A DNA stretch of 64,000 bases from Clostridiales bacterium FE2011 (GCA_017569305.1 CP069418.1:2046001-2110000); one strand, 5' to 3'. Positions 22,688 to 30,081 are shown, numbered from the stretch's first letter. The notes: a model not told the origin generated them from the letters alone. Numbers and translations: made by a program.

Positions 22688-23818
22688 TCACATCGTTTTT
22701 TTCAGCGCCTTCAGGTCAGCCATGGTAACGCCCCTGCGGGTTGTCAGTCCCTTGATGATCCGGTAAACATACAGGAAAGGCAGCAGGATTTTATGCCGGT
22801 AGACTAACGGATAGGCATATTTGATTTTATCCATGGGCATAAACAGGCGGGAGAGGAAGAAGCGGAGCTTTCCACTGAGTCCGCCGCCGAAGGAATGGAC
22901 TTCGTTCACGATCTTCTGTTCATATGAACCGTAGGTGCCGCAGGAGGCATAATAGGCAAGCATCTCCTGTTCCGCCTCTGTCAGCGCCTCTCCGCTGAAC
23001 AGCCGGAGAGCCAGCTCCCGGCTCTTCTTTTCATATTCAGCGGTTCCCATTTTTTCCGCTTCCGCCGCCACATAGTCCATATCCAGTTTGTCCCCGTAAT
23101 GCTTCAGGAACACGTATGTGTCCAGCAGGGAACGGATTCCGGTGCCGCCGTGTTGATAGTGCTTGTATTCATGGGCGGTCAGGTACAGGTAAAGGTCGTC
23201 TGTTGAGAAGTGCCGTCCGAAAGAACCATCTTCGTCCGGGATCAGGCGCTTATCCATTTCCCTGTAATACAGGTGGCAGGGTTCGCTGTCCAGGCCGCTG
23301 AACAGCATCCGGTGGATTTCAAAATTGCTGACAGGCGGTTTTGTATACTCGTCATGGTGGCCTTTTCCGGCCTCTTTCACTTCAAACCCCAGTTCCTGCA
23401 TAATCCGGCCGACGTCCTGCGCCCGGGTGGCGTCCACCAGGATATCGTTGTCCGCCATTTCGCGCATGCCATAGCGGGGATACAGATCCTTGAGGATGGC
23501 GCCCTTCAGCGGCATATACCAGATGCCTGCTTCCTCCAGCTTCCGGGTCAGCTCCGCCCGGTCCGCGTCCAGCAGGGCGTTTTTCCGCATGGCCTTGGCA
23601 ACGGCCTGCACAAAAGCCCCGTTCCGGATGCCGGCGGATTCCAGCGCCATGCCGGCGGCCGCCGCCAGCTTATGATTCTGCGCGGCTTCATATACGAGGG
23701 ATAGATCCATTCCGTCTGTCCGGCTTTTTTCCGGGATCTGCCCGTTCACCGCGCAGGCGGCAAGGTAAACCAGGTCGTCAGCCACCATTTTCTTTTCCTC
23801 CGGCGTCATGCTTCGCAT
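22688..23818 (-). CDS. Nucleotidyltransferase family protein (PF14907-like)
   Basis: The 376-residue protein resembles the uncharacterised nucleotidyltransferases often found in peptide natural product clusters. The core is LKGAILKDLYPRYGMREMADNDILVD (around 100-125), where the Lys-Gly and the Asp-x-Asp-like NDILVD fit the metal and nucleotide site of this superfamily. HRMLFSG and LTAHEYKHYQHGG (around 165-225) are the further conserved segments of the family. In some lasso-peptide clusters such an enzyme acts with the HPr-like kinase to add phosphate groups. It overlaps the ABC gene by 13 bp. Confidence 0.82.
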   Translation of the reverse strand: MRSMTPEEKKMVADDLVYLAACAVNGQIPEKSRTDGMDLSLVYEAAQNHKLAAAAGMALESAGIRNGAFVQAVAKAMRKNALLDADRAELTRKLEEAGIWYMPLKGAILKDLYPRYGMREMADNDILVDATRAQDVGRIMQELGFEVKEAGKGHHDEYTKPPVSNFEIHRMLFSGLDSEPCHLYYREMDKRLIPDEDGSFGRHFSTDDLYLYLTAHEYKHYQHGGTGIRSLLDTYVFLKHYGDKLDMDYVAAEAEKMGTAEYEKKSRELALRLFSGEALTEAEQEMLAYYASCGTYGSYEQKIVNEVHSFGGGLSGKLRFFLSRLFMPMDKIKYAYPLVYRHKILLPFLYVYRIIKGLTTRRGVTMADLKALKKTM

Positions 23819-25473
23819 CCTCCTTCTTCGGTAAACCGCAGCACCCGGTCGCAGATGGCCAGCGCCGCCGGCCGGTGCGTCACGATGATTACGGTCCTGT
23901 CTGTCAGGCCGCGCAGGTTCTTCAGCAGCTGTTCTTCCGTTTCTGCGTCCAGGGCGCTGGTGGATTCATCCAGCAGCAGCACCGGCCGCTCGGAGAAGAT
24001 GGCCCTCGCAATGGCCAGCCGCTGCGTCTGGCCTTCGGACAGGCCTGCGCCGCGTTCGCCCAGCTCCGTATCCGCGCCCTGCTCCAGCCCGGAAACGAAT
24101 TCCTCTGCGCAGGCGGTTTGCAGCGCCCGCCCCAGGCGTTCTTCATCCCCGGCATGCGCCGGATCCGCGAAGGAGACAATGTCCCGGATGGTTCCGTGCA
24201 GCAGGGCGTTTCCCTGGGGCACATAGGCAAATAGCCCGCGCCAGGCTGCGGTCAGCGGCTGTCCGTCCACGGTGATTTCCCCGCTGTCCGGCGGGTACAT
24301 ACCCAGCAGCAGCTTCAGCACGGTGGATTTCCCGCAGCCGCTGTGCCCGCAGAAGGCGACAGTTTCGCCCTTCCGGATTTCCAGGCTGAGGTCCTTCAGG
24401 ATCTCCTGCCGGTCTTCTCCGGCATAGGTGAAACAGACGTCCCGGAGGCGGAGGGCCTGGAAACGGCTGTCATAAAAGTCCCGGATCTGTGCGGGCGTCA
24501 TTCTCTCTTCCGTCTGTTCATCTTCCAGTTGCTCCGCCTCCATCAGGCGTTCGGCGCTGGCCAGCATGGCAAACCAACGCGGCAGGTATCCGCTGATGCT
24601 GGTAATGGGGCCCTGGATCTGGGCGATCAGCTGCATCACGGCGGTCAGCGTGCCGTAGGAAATGGAGCCGGACATTATGCCCCGGGCGCAGTAGATGATG
24701 CCGTAAACGTACATCGCATTGATCGCCACGGCCACGCCGGAGGTGCCCAGGTTAGCCAGGTTGTTTTTCCGCATCCGGTCCCGCAGGTGGGTGTGCATCC
24801 GGTTTGCGGCTTCCTGTTCCGCGTGTTCTTCCGCCGCGTAGGATTTGACGATCATCAGGTTTCCGATGCATTCCTGCAGGAAAATCCGCAGTTTCCCGTC
24901 CGATTCCTGCATCCGCGTGTGCAGGCGTTTGAGCACTCCCCGCAGCAAAACGGACAGTGCGATCATCCCCGCGCCGCCGGGCAGCAGGATCGCGGCAAAA
25001 TGGCGGTCCAGCACAATCAGCATCGTGACGGCAGCAACAAGCCGGACCCCCATGCCGGAGAGGCCCGGAATCAGTTCTGTATAGTTTTCCGCAACAATGC
25101 GCGTATCGTTTGTCAGCCGGTTCATCCATTCCCCGGAGTGAACGGCGCTTACGGCCGCGTACTCTTTCCGCAGGATGGCCGCGGTCAGCCGCTGCTTGAA
25201 CAGGTTTTCAAGCTGCGCTTTGGAAAGCTCTGTCAGCCACCGGTTGACCATGTGCAGCAGGAGGGAGCCCGCCGTCAGGATCAAGAGAAGCAGCGCGTAA
25301 TACCGGAACGACTCCTGGTCCCGGCTGACGGCGCTGTTGATCACATTCCGCAACAGCAGCGCGAAACCGACGTTGAGGAATCCGGTCAGAACCTGTACCG
25401 CCGTCAGCGCCGCGACGTATCCTTTTTTCCGCCCCGGCGTCCGCCAGAGCCAGGCAACGGTATGATTATGCAT
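23806..25473 (-). CDS. ABC transporter, permease fused to ATPase (peptide exporter candidate)
   Basis: The 555-residue half transporter has a six-helix membrane domain (about 15-310) and an ATPase domain with Walker A GHSGCGKST (near 360), signature LSEGQTQRLAIARA (near 465) and Walker B LLLDESTSALD. There is no N-terminal C39 protease domain, so leader removal must be done by another protein, for which the S24/S26 peptidase is the obvious candidate. It lies in the middle of the cassette and overlaps both neighbours (8 and 13 bp). Confidence 0.92.
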   Translation of the reverse strand: MHNHTVAWLWRTPGRKKGYVAALTAVQVLTGFLNVGFALLLRNVINSAVSRDQESFRYYALLLLILTAGSLLLHMVNRWLTELSKAQLENLFKQRLTAAILRKEYAAVSAVHSGEWMNRLTNDTRIVAENYTELIPGLSGMGVRLVAAVTMLIVLDRHFAAILLPGGAGMIALSVLLRGVLKRLHTRMQESDGKLRIFLQECIGNLMIVKSYAAEEHAEQEAANRMHTHLRDRMRKNNLANLGTSGVAVAINAMYVYGIIYCARGIMSGSISYGTLTAVMQLIAQIQGPITSISGYLPRWFAMLASAERLMEAEQLEDEQTEERMTPAQIRDFYDSRFQALRLRDVCFTYAGEDRQEILKDLSLEIRKGETVAFCGHSGCGKSTVLKLLLGMYPPDSGEITVDGQPLTAAWRGLFAYVPQGNALLHGTIRDIVSFADPAHAGDEERLGRALQTACAEEFVSGLEQGADTELGERGAGLSEGQTQRLAIARAIFSERPVLLLDESTSALDAETEEQLLKNLRGLTDRTVIIVTHRPAALAICDRVLRFTEEGGCEA

Positions 25474-25906
25474 GGACGATCCTCCCGGTGATCCTCCGGA
25501 TTTTGCTCCCGCAGCGTTTCATGAAGATCCGGAGGCTGCCTGCGTGCAGCATCAGGAAGGTATACAACCGGCAGGGAAGTTCTTTCGTGCTGTGGGCTTT
25601 TCCTTTCCGCACGTAGCCCGTCATCACGCCGAGGATATCTTCGTCCCGGATGCCGTATTCCCGCGCGATGCAGTTGTCCCCCAGGATAACGTAATCCTCG
25701 TTCCGGACCTGCATGACCCGGTGCAGCACATAGTGGCTCGGAGGTCTGCGGTACAGCACCACATCCCCGGGCCGGCACCGCTCCCCGGGCTCTTTCCGGC
25801 GCACGGTAAACAGATCCCGGCCTTCCCGCAGCAGCGGCAGCATGCTCACGCCTGTCATCCGGTAGGTCAGGCTGTCGTGCTCCGCCAGGTATGATTCATA
25901 ATCCAT
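25466..25906 (-). CDS. S24/S26 family peptidase (signal-peptidase-like)
   Basis: The 146-residue protein has the signal peptidase I core. TGVSMLPLLREGRD (residues 16-29) supplies the catalytic Ser in the Ser-Met-x-Pro context. GDVVLYRRPPSHYVLHRV (near 50) carries a His where the bacterial Lys would be, so the site looks like the Ser-His type (SipW/ER-like). ILGDNCIAREYG is the GDN box. No clear N-terminal membrane anchor is present, but a hydrophobic C-terminal segment exists (LYTFLMLHAG). ATG 25906 is the family-consistent start, 4 bases after the PqqD stop, so translation is probably coupled. It may remove peptide leaders. Confidence 0.82.
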   Translation of the reverse strand: MDYESYLAEHDSLTYRMTGVSMLPLLREGRDLFTVRRKEPGERCRPGDVVLYRRPPSHYVLHRVMQVRNEDYVILGDNCIAREYGIRDEDILGVMTGYVRKGKAHSTKELPCRLYTFLMLHAGSLRIFMKRCGSKIRRITGRIVHA

Positions 25907-25910
25907 TTTC

Positions 25911-26171
25911 TTATTCAGCCAGCGCGCCGACGTCCCGCAGGTTCTGCAGCGCGGTCCGGACGTCCCGGGCCAGCACTTCTTCCGGCACATCAAATCGCGC
26001 CTTCATCGCGGCGATGATTTCCGCCTCTGTGGTTTCCTTTTCCAGCAGGTTCAGGATGATGCCCAGGGTCTTGTTGCCCCTCACCAGACCGGCAAACCCG
26101 GCCCGTCCGGTAGGGACCAGCATGGCCTCCTGGTCGGTCGTGTGGCACAGGAATTCTTTTTTCAGTTTCAT
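25911..26171 (-). CDS. PqqD-like protein (RiPP recognition element candidate)
   Basis: The 86-residue protein has the PqqD pattern. A short N-terminal strand pair (TTDQEAMLVPTGRAGFAGLVRGNKTLGIIL) leads into a winged-helix-like half with NLLEKETTEAEIIAAMKARF and VLARDVRTALQNLRDVGAL. Stand-alone PqqD-like proteins bind leader peptides and deliver them to tailoring enzymes. It overlaps the kinase gene by 4 bp (ATGA). It most likely binds the shared N-terminal part of the three peptides at 27037-27498. Confidence 0.88.
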   Translation of the reverse strand: MKLKKEFLCHTTDQEAMLVPTGRAGFAGLVRGNKTLGIILNLLEKETTEAEIIAAMKARFDVPEEVLARDVRTALQNLRDVGALAE

Positions 26172-26911
26172 TGCCGGGTGGCCTCCTTCATGATGTTGTA
26201 GGACAGTTCCGCCGCTTCCGGATCCATATTGCATCCCAGCCGGTACAGGGAAACGGTCCGGCTCAACCGGTCCACCAGGGACAGGGTCTTTGCCAGTGCT
26301 GCCGGATCCAGGGGACGGTAGCTTTGCTGAATCAGCATGGGGAACGCTTCCTCGCGGGTTATGGCGCGGATCGTGTTCTGCTTCGCGCGCTCGAGGATGC
26401 AGACGGCCTTCAGCGGAACCGAGATGTTTGTGCCCAGGCGGTGCTTTCCGTTCCAGGGCGTGCCGTAAACAACCGCGCCGTCTTCGGTAAGGCGGATCAG
26501 GGGCTTGTCGTCGTTCACCATCACGGCGCGGTCCCCCAGCATCTCCCGCCACAGGCGGGTGTGGGTGCTTTTGCCGGTTCCGCTTCTGGCGGTAAACAGG
26601 TAAGCGGCGCCGTCCACCGCAACGGCGGAGCCGTGAAACAGGAATGTATCCCGGAAGGGCATCTGTTCCGCGATCCTCCGGTAAACCGCCAGCAGTTCCA
26701 GCTCTTTATTCCGGATCTCTTCGGACTGCACTGGGATCACCTCGCCGATCTGTTCGGAGCGTTCCCGCTCAAAAACCAGGTCTGCCGGAGTTGTTTCCAC
26801 ATAAAAAACGGGCGCTCCCACTGCCCGGTAATCCCGGCAGTAATCATGTACAGCGGAATACAGGGAACTGATTCCGATCATCTGATCTCCGATCAGGTAG
26901 GTTCCTGTCAT
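26168..26911 (-). CDS. HPr-kinase-like protein (peptide serine kinase candidate)
   Basis: The 247-residue protein matches the C-terminal kinase domain of HprK: HGSAVAVDGAAYLF (near 95), Walker A-type P-loop ARSGTGKSTHTRLW (about 108-121), VNDDKPLIR (about 133) and YGTPWNGKH (about 150). The N-terminal HprK domain and the canonical HprK capping loop are not seen, so it is not the carbon-catabolite HPr kinase. Related kinases in lasso-peptide clusters phosphorylate a serine of the precursor. All three peptides upstream carry Ser at position 23, so it is a natural candidate target. GGAG precedes the ATG. Confidence 0.85.
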   Translation of the reverse strand: MTGTYLIGDQMIGISSLYSAVHDYCRDYRAVGAPVFYVETTPADLVFERERSEQIGEVIPVQSEEIRNKELELLAVYRRIAEQMPFRDTFLFHGSAVAVDGAAYLFTARSGTGKSTHTRLWREMLGDRAVMVNDDKPLIRLTEDGAVVYGTPWNGKHRLGTNISVPLKAVCILERAKQNTIRAITREEAFPMLIQQSYRPLDPAALAKTLSLVDRLSRTVSLYRLGCNMDPEAAELSYNIMKEATRQ

Positions 26912-26965
26912 GATGGAGGGGCTCCTTTCGCATTAACGGTCGCGCGGAACAGGGTGATTTTCTAT

Positions 26966-26990
26966 TATAAACAGCAGACATGCCGGGGAT
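26966..26990 (-). promoter_or_regulatory. Possible internal promoter before the kinase gene
   Basis: On the minus strand TGTCTGCTGTTTATAATAG contains a consensus TATAAT. A related sequence with TACAAT lies after peptide gene C (about 27341-27365), showing the block was duplicated with the peptide genes. No good -35 is seen. Confidence 0.35.
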
Positions 26991-27000
26991 GGGTCAGAAA

Positions 27001-27025
27001 GGCTGTACGGGCAAACCGTGCAGCC
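27001..27025 (-). terminator. Stem-loop after peptide gene A
   Basis: GGCTGTACGG (27001-27010) pairs with CCGTGCAGCC (27016-27025) with one wobble; on the minus strand TTTCTG follows. It could thin out transcription into the enzyme genes. Confidence 0.6.
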
Positions 27026-27036
27026 GGGGATGCTAC

Positions 27037-27126
27037 TTACTTAGTGGGCCATTGCTGGCTCTCGCAAATAACATCTTCCGCTTCAAAGCGGATCACTTCC
27101 ATTTCCAGAGCTTCATACTTTTCCAT
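27037..27126 (-). CDS. RiPP-like precursor peptide A (29 aa)
   Basis: A 29-codon gene whose product starts MEKYEALEMEVIRFEAEDVI and ends CESQQWPTK. AAAGGAGG lies 8 bases upstream of the ATG. The first 20 residues are the same in peptide B and differ at two positions in peptide C, while the tails after Cys21 diverge, the pattern of a leader plus variable core. The acidic leader with its E-D-V-I ending before Cys21 is probably recognised by the PqqD-like protein. The core would be about 9 residues. It is nearest to the kinase gene, 125 bp away. Confidence 0.8.
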   Translation of the reverse strand: MEKYEALEMEVIRFEAEDVICESQQWPTK

Positions 27127-27152
27127 GATTGTGTCCTCCTTTCTGCATGATA

Positions 27153-27178
27153 GATTGTACGGCACTTGTCGTACAGTC
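27153..27178 (-). terminator. Stem-loop after peptide gene B
   Basis: GATTGTACG (27153-27161) pairs with CGTACAGTC (27170-27178) with one wobble. It is homologous in position and sequence to the loops after peptides A and C. Confidence 0.55.
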
Positions 27179-27185
27179 TGTGATG

Positions 27186-27275
27186 TCACTTCTGCGGGAG
27201 ACCGCTGCTTGTGCAAATGACATCTTCCGCTTCAAAGCGGATCACTTCCATTTCCAGAGCTTCATACTTTTCCAT
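27186..27275 (-). CDS. RiPP-like precursor peptide B (29 aa)
   Basis: Same first 20 residues as peptide A; tail CTSSGLPQK. The ribosome binding site block AAAGGAGGACACAATC is identical to that of A and C. Ser23 is conserved, with an extra Ser24. It is in the middle of the three tandem units. Confidence 0.8.
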   Translation of the reverse strand: MEKYEALEMEVIRFEAEDVICTSSGLPQK

Positions 27276-27378
27276 GATTGTGTCCTCCTTTCCGCTTTAG
27301 TTTGTATATTTTTTGCCAATATACGCTATTGGAAGAATCTTATTGTAAACAGCAGACATGCCGGGATTGTTCGGGAAA

Positions 27379-27404
27379 GACTGCGCGGCGTTTGTCGCGC
27401 AGTC
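27379..27404 (-). terminator. Stem-loop after peptide gene C
   Basis: GACTGCGCG (27379-27387) and CGCGCAGTC (27396-27404) form a perfect 9-bp stem; on the minus strand TTTCCC follows. Confidence 0.65.
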
Positions 27405-27414
27405 TGCAATGCCA

Positions 27415-27498
27415 TTATGCTGCCCAAAAGCTTTCGCAAATGACATCTTCCGCTTCAAAGCGGACCACTTCCATTTCAAGAGTTTCATACTTTTCCAT
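27415..27498 (-). CDS. RiPP-like precursor peptide C (27 aa)
   Basis: The product starts MEKYETLEMEVVRFEAEDVI and ends CESFWAA. It is the promoter-proximal unit, with the same ribosome binding site. Cys21 and Ser23 are conserved and the tail is shorter and more hydrophobic. Nucleotide identity with A and B over the leader is high, with third-position changes, so the units are tandem duplicates that have diverged in the core. Confidence 0.8.
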   Translation of the reverse strand: MEKYETLEMEVVRFEAEDVICESFWAA

Positions 27499-27549
27499 GA
27501 TTGTGTCCTCCTTTTCGCATTAGTCTGTACATTTTCGTTGCCGTTTACC

Positions 27550-27578
27550 ATTATTGCCACCGGATGTAAACATGTCAA
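27550..27578 (-). promoter_or_regulatory. Promoter of the peptide cassette
   Basis: On the minus strand TTGACA (27578-27573), 17 bp, AATAAT (27555-27550), about 50 bp upstream of peptide gene C. It is the best promoter between 27.0 and 27.8 kb. Confidence 0.8.
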
Positions 27579-27702
27579 TACAAATACGGTTCTTTACGTG
27601 TATACTGGATACATACAAAAAACAGTCAGAACGCCATGTAACCCTACTGCTTTCCCAACAAAAAAATTACAAAAATTTTAAGAAAGATGTAAAAACTCAG
27701 AA

Positions 27703-27724
27703 AATGGGGCAAAATTGCAACATT
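27703..27724. repeat. Shared 22-bp element, copy upstream of the peptide cassette
   Basis: AATGGGGCAAAATT, one variable base, CAACATT, as at the WYL promoter (22006-22027). It lies about 125 bp upstream of the cassette -35 and about 60 bp upstream of the divergent 84-aa gene. Confidence 0.6.
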
Positions 27725-27786
27725 TATTACGCTATGATGTACATGAACCGAGGGAAACAGAAAAAAAGAAAGGACAGGTGGCAGTC

Positions 27787-28041
27787 ATGGAATACAGGAT
27801 CACAGGAAGAACCGGAAATATGAGGAGCGTGCTGAATATGGCGGAGCGGAAGATCGCGAACGTCCGGGAGAAGATCAGTGACTTCCGGAAGGAGTGGAAG
27901 CAGGAGCAGGATCTGTGGAATCCCTACGGCGGGAGCTACTGCGGCAAGGAGACTGCCGGCCCCAGCGAGGAGGCCATCATGGCCTGCGCCAAGGCGGACC
28001 TGGAGTTCGAAATCGCGACCATGTTCTGGGAAATAGTGTAA
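27787..28041 (+). CDS. Small hypothetical protein (84 aa), divergent from the peptide cassette
   Basis: I do not recognise a family. The 84-residue product is mostly helical and charged (MAERKIANVREKISDFRKEW), with a short Gly/Tyr/Cys-containing middle (NPYGGSYCGKETAGP) and a second helix. There is no signal peptide or membrane segment. AAAGGA precedes the ATG at 12 bases; a GTG three codons earlier is an alternative. It might be part of the cassette's regulation or an unrelated small protein. Confidence 0.6.
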   Translation: MEYRITGRTGNMRSVLNMAERKIANVREKISDFRKEWKQEQDLWNPYGGSYCGKETAGPSEEAIMACAKADLEFEIATMFWEIV

Positions 28042-28099
28042 AAAGTCCCAAAGGGAGTTTTTACAAATTCAGAATTATTTCGACCGCGGAGCGCAGAAA

Positions 28100-28139
28100 C
28101 GGAACGTGACAGCAGGGACAGACCAACTGTCACGTTCCG
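28100..28139. repeat. GGGACAGAC-type REP-like hairpin, copy 1
   Basis: CGGAACGTGACAG / CTGTCACGTTCCG is a perfect 13-bp stem; the loop holds GGGACAGAC. Related hairpins lie at 53663-53753 and 58032-58111. Confidence 0.7.
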
Positions 28140-28176
28140 CCTAGCGGCGGTGGCCACTTGATGCAGCATCAAAAAA

Positions 28177-28202
28177 CAGCATGTTGATTGTCCAACATGC
28201 TG
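28177..28202. repeat. Perfect 10-bp palindrome
   Basis: CAGCATGTTG / CAACATGCTG with a 6-bp centre, in the gene-free stretch 28042-28350. No T-run; role unknown. Confidence 0.5.
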
Positions 28203-28240
28203 CATAGGTTGAAGTTTATATCATTCTGCATTGTTAATTG

Positions 28241-28330
28241 TTGAGGAGGCATCCGTGCTTCAGCACGGCGAATGCCTCCCATGCTACAGCCGTCAAAGGC
28301 GCGAAGCGGCTTTGTTAACGGCGATCGCAA
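28241..28330. repeat. Two-hairpin dispersed element, copy 1
   Basis: Positions 28241-28291 are identical to 53831-53881 (51 bp). Hairpin 1 (GGAGGCAT, CCGTGC, TTCA, GCACGG, AATGCCTCC) is shared. Hairpin 2 differs in sequence between copies but stays paired (here CAAAG-G-CGC / GCG-G-CTTTG). A shared tail GGCGATCGCAA ends both. Copy 1 lies just past the 3' end of the ABC gene at 28351. Confidence 0.8.
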
Positions 28331-28341
28331 TATTGCCGCGT

Positions 28342-28372
28342 GAATAACATTCAGTTTGCCTGAATGTTATTC
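28342..28372 (-). other. Perfect inverted repeat across the ABC gene stop codon
   Basis: GAATAACATTCAG and CTGAATGTTATTC (13 bp each) enclose TTTGC; the minus-strand stop codon lies inside the left arm. There is no T-run, so it is not a normal terminator. A similar arrangement lies at the 3' end of the gene at 53953, next to the other copy of the two-hairpin element. Confidence 0.6.
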
Positions 28373-30081
28373 ATCCGGCTGTAGCTTCCGCCCAGCTTCA
28401 CCAGCTCGTCGTGTGTGCCGCGTTCCGTAATCCGTCCTTCCTCAATCACGAGGATCTGGTCGGCGTTGCGGATGGTGGACAGGCGGTGGGCGATGGCGAT
28501 GATGGTCCGGGTTCCGGCGACGCCGGCGATGGCCTGCTGGATCTGCTGCTCCGTCTCCACGTCCACGGAGGCGGTGGCTTCATCCAGGATGATTACCGGG
28601 GACTTCCGCAGGATAGCCCGGGCAATGGCGACCCGCTGCTTCTGGCCGCCGGAGAGGCGCAGGCCCCGCTCACCCACAAGGGTCTTGTATCCGTCCGGCA
28701 TGGCCATGATATCGTCATGGATCTTTGCGGCTTTTGCCGCGTCCTCAATCTCCTCCATGGAGGCGTCCGGCACAGCGTAGCCGATGTTCTCCGCGATGGT
28801 GCCGTTGAAGAGGAAGGTATCCTGGAGCACCGGGGAGATATTCTGCCGGAGGCTGTCCAGGGTCACGTGCCGGATGTCCTGCCCGTCCAGCAGGATCCGG
28901 CCGGCCGTGGGCTCGTAGAAGCGGGAAATCAGCTGGGTGAGGGTGGTTTTGCCCACGCCCGTGGGGCCCACCAGCGCCAGCATCTGGCCCGGTTTGCAGA
29001 CAAAGGAAACGTCCTTCAGCACGGGAATGCTTTCCCCGTAGGAGAAGCTGACGTGGTCGAAGGTGATTTCGCCCTTCACGTCCTTCAGGGTGCCGGCGTC
29101 CGGCAGGTCCTGGATCTCCGTGGGCGCGTCCAGCACGGCCAGCACGCGCTCCGCTCCGGCCATGGACTGCTGCATGTTCTCCAGCAGGTTGGCCAGGCCG
29201 GTGACCGGCCCGTAGAACAGGCCCAGGTACAGCAGGAAGGCCACGATGTCCGCCACGCTCAGGCCTTCCTTATAAGCCAGGTAGCCGCCGAAGCCCACCA
29301 CCAGGATGGTGCCGATGGAGGAAAGGAACTCCACGGAGGGATGGAAGATGCCGCTGAGCTTCAGCGCCTGCAGCATCGCCCGGATATGTTCAAAGTTATG
29401 CTCGTTAACCTGTTCTGTTTCATATTCTTCCCGGCCGAAGGACTGGATCTCATGAATGCCGGAGAGGTTGTCCTGGAGTTTGCCGTTCAGTTCGCCCATT
29501 TTCTTCTGGGAAATCCGGAAGAAGGGGCGGACTTTTTTGGAGAAAATGATACCGGAAAGGAAGATGAGGGGAATGGGCGCGCAGGTGATCAGCGCCAGTT
29601 TCCAGTTGATGGTCAGCAGCACGATGAGCACGCCGGTGAAGGTAACCAGGTTGGTGATGGATTCCGGGATCATGTGGGCGTAGAGCAGCTCAAAGTCCCG
29701 GGTATCGTTGACGATCCGGCTCATCAGGTCGCCGGTCTGCTTGTCATGGAAATAACCCAGGTGCATATGCTCCAGCTTGTCATAGGTCCGGGTGCGCAGG
29801 TCGCCCACCAGGTACCAGGCGGCCTTATGGGCCAGGTAGTTGCTGAGGAAGCGGAAAAGGATCCGCAGCAGGTACAGGGCTACCAGCGCCGCGGTCATCA
29901 GGCCGATGGTATGCAGTCCTTCCTCTGTCAGGCCTTTTTCCACCAGTCCTGTCATGGCGGAAAGCAGCTTCGGCGCGGTCAGGTTGACTGCCGTCAGGGC
30001 CAGGGTGGACAGAATCGCGACAATATACAGCGTCCTGTATCGGATGGCTTCACGACTGAGCCGCCACAAGGTCTTGATCAT
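28351..30081 (-). CDS. ABC transporter, permease fused to ATPase (multidrug/lipid type)
   Basis: The 576-residue half transporter has six membrane helices (about 15-315) and an ATPase with Walker A GPTGVGKTTLT (near 370), signature LSGGQKQRVAIARA (near 478) and Walker B VIILDEATASVD. It is of the MsbA/YwjA-like class. A preserved ETEQVNEHNFEHI linker in the membrane domain supports homodimer or pair formation, but no partner half transporter is adjacent. GGAGG supports the ATG. It follows the MATE gene on the same strand with a 122-bp gap that holds heptamer tracts. Confidence 0.93.
   Translation of the reverse strand: MIKTLWRLSREAIRYRTLYIVAILSTLALTAVNLTAPKLLSAMTGLVEKGLTEEGLHTIGLMTAALVALYLLRILFRFLSNYLAHKAAWYLVGDLRTRTYDKLEHMHLGYFHDKQTGDLMSRIVNDTRDFELLYAHMIPESITNLVTFTGVLIVLLTINWKLALITCAPIPLIFLSGIIFSKKVRPFFRISQKKMGELNGKLQDNLSGIHEIQSFGREEYETEQVNEHNFEHIRAMLQALKLSGIFHPSVEFLSSIGTILVVGFGGYLAYKEGLSVADIVAFLLYLGLFYGPVTGLANLLENMQQSMAGAERVLAVLDAPTEIQDLPDAGTLKDVKGEITFDHVSFSYGESIPVLKDVSFVCKPGQMLALVGPTGVGKTTLTQLISRFYEPTAGRILLDGQDIRHVTLDSLRQNISPVLQDTFLFNGTIAENIGYAVPDASMEEIEDAAKAAKIHDDIMAMPDGYKTLVGERGLRLSGGQKQRVAIARAILRKSPVIILDEATASVDVETEQQIQQAIAGVAGTRTIIAIAHRLSTIRNADQILVIEEGRITERGTHDELVKLGGSYSRMNNIQAN

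Noticed and set aside
26168..26911. Catabolite-control HPr kinase/phosphorylase
   Set aside because: The N-terminal HprK domain is missing and no HPr gene is near; the context is a peptide cassette.
27037..27498. CRISPR-like reading of the three similar units
   Set aside because: The units are 84-90 bp coding sequences with ribosome binding sites and stops, not short repeats with spacers.
22026..27578. Classic lasso-peptide cluster
   Set aside because: No asparagine-synthetase-like cyclase and no transglutaminase-like protease are present in or beside the cassette, and the cores (6-9 residues) are too short for a lasso.
22006..27724. Sigma-54 promoter reading of the shared GGGGCAAAATTGCAAC element
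   Set aside because: The GG and GC dinucleotides are 7 bp apart rather than the required 10 bp.
28342..28372. Intrinsic terminator of the ABC gene
   Set aside because: The inverted repeat is perfect but has no T-run on the transcribed strand and spans the stop codon.
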